Shown one piece after another: positions 63,941 to 64,000 of a stretch of 64,000 nt of DNA (positions within the stretch are counted from its first letter, which is position 1; each line of letters begins with the position of its first letter). The stretch spans positions 28,894,001 through 28,958,000 of the forward strand of contig NC_079884.1 of the NCBI RefSeq assembly GCF_029227915.1. The letters are read 5' to 3'. The notes beneath the pieces are model-generated. The model saw only the letters and a list, made by a program, of their open reading frames with translations, did not search any database and was not told the origin of the DNA. The position numbers were made by a program, and so were the translations under genes. This DNA comes from Hydractinia symbiolongicarpus (taxonomy: Eukaryota > Cnidaria > Hydrozoa > Anthoathecata > Hydractiniidae).

Positions 63941-64000
63941 GTGATTTTCTTCCGATATTACTAAGTTGTATTGCTTCTAACAGTGAAAGGATTGACTGTG

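Larger units (their letters stand above)
34914..64000 (+). repeat. Satellite DNA array, right family, forward orientation (about 78 monomers)
   Basis: Forward satellite resumes at ACCAATCCTGGCCGTTAGC and continues to the window edge. Subtypes include one with CCTCGCTGGTAGCG and TCTAGAATGTGACCGTATAA, one with GGTTCTGTCTTATATTCG and TTCCTTGCTGTGGG, one with GCATTTAACATTGAAACG, one with CACTGGGCACTGTGG, and one with GCGTAACAACGG plus GAAAGGATTGACTGTGTG. The last holds the repeated short minus-strand open frame. Subtypes are interleaved in higher-order patterns given separately. No gene, RNA or foreign insert was found in these 29 kb. Confidence 0.96.

Noticed and set aside
1-64000. CRISPR array
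   Set aside because: The repeats are 372-373 bp and contiguous, with no short repeats separated by unique spacers, and there are no cas genes.

Overview
The window is eukaryotic, almost certainly from an invertebrate animal. Nearly all of it (about 60.4 of 64 kb) is one AT-rich satellite DNA with a monomer of 372-373 bp, roughly 162 monomers in all. There is no bacterial gene organisation, no tRNA or rRNA, no CRISPR and no ordinary host gene. The only protein-coding material belongs to one non-LTR retrotransposon whose protein motifs are of the animal CR1/L2 (LINE) type. Species cannot be named from the sequence.

Layout: (1) 1-18189, forward-strand satellite, 'left family', built from an 8-monomer higher-order repeat (HOR, units A-H) that has been rearranged by unequal exchange (1866-12309), then a different 4-monomer HOR present three times with an exact 1495-bp period (12310 to about 16585), then older, more divergent monomers (about 16585-18189). 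(2) 18190-21575, a 5'-truncated LINE in the same orientation. It holds the last 50 codons of ORF1 with an SGNH-esterase-like DxxH box, and an almost complete ORF2 (AP-type endonuclease plus reverse transcriptase) broken by a single in-frame stop. A short 3' tail rich in GAAAA follows. (3) 21576-25357, forward satellite grading into the 'right family', interrupted at 24671-24880 by an unrelated 210-bp fragment that looks like the 3' end of another retroposon in reverse orientation. (4) 25358-34913, the same satellite in the opposite orientation, a 9.6-kb inversion with both junctions resolvable to about one base. (5) 34914-64000, forward right-family satellite with nested HORs: a 10-11-mer near 40.9-49.9 kb, a 4-mer at 50.0-53.0 kb, a duplicated monomer at 52.9-53.6 kb, and a 13-15-mer shared by 55.5-58.5 and 60.5-63.9 kb.

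The satellite arrays carry no convincing genes. Twelve short minus-strand open frames of 71-89 codons are one frame of one monomer subtype repeated. The window reads as the interior of a large heterochromatic, possibly centromeric or pericentromeric, array in which unequal crossover, local amplification, conversion-like patches and one inversion can be read directly from diagnostic bases. The retrotransposon sits where the left family gives way to the right family, among the most divergent monomers.
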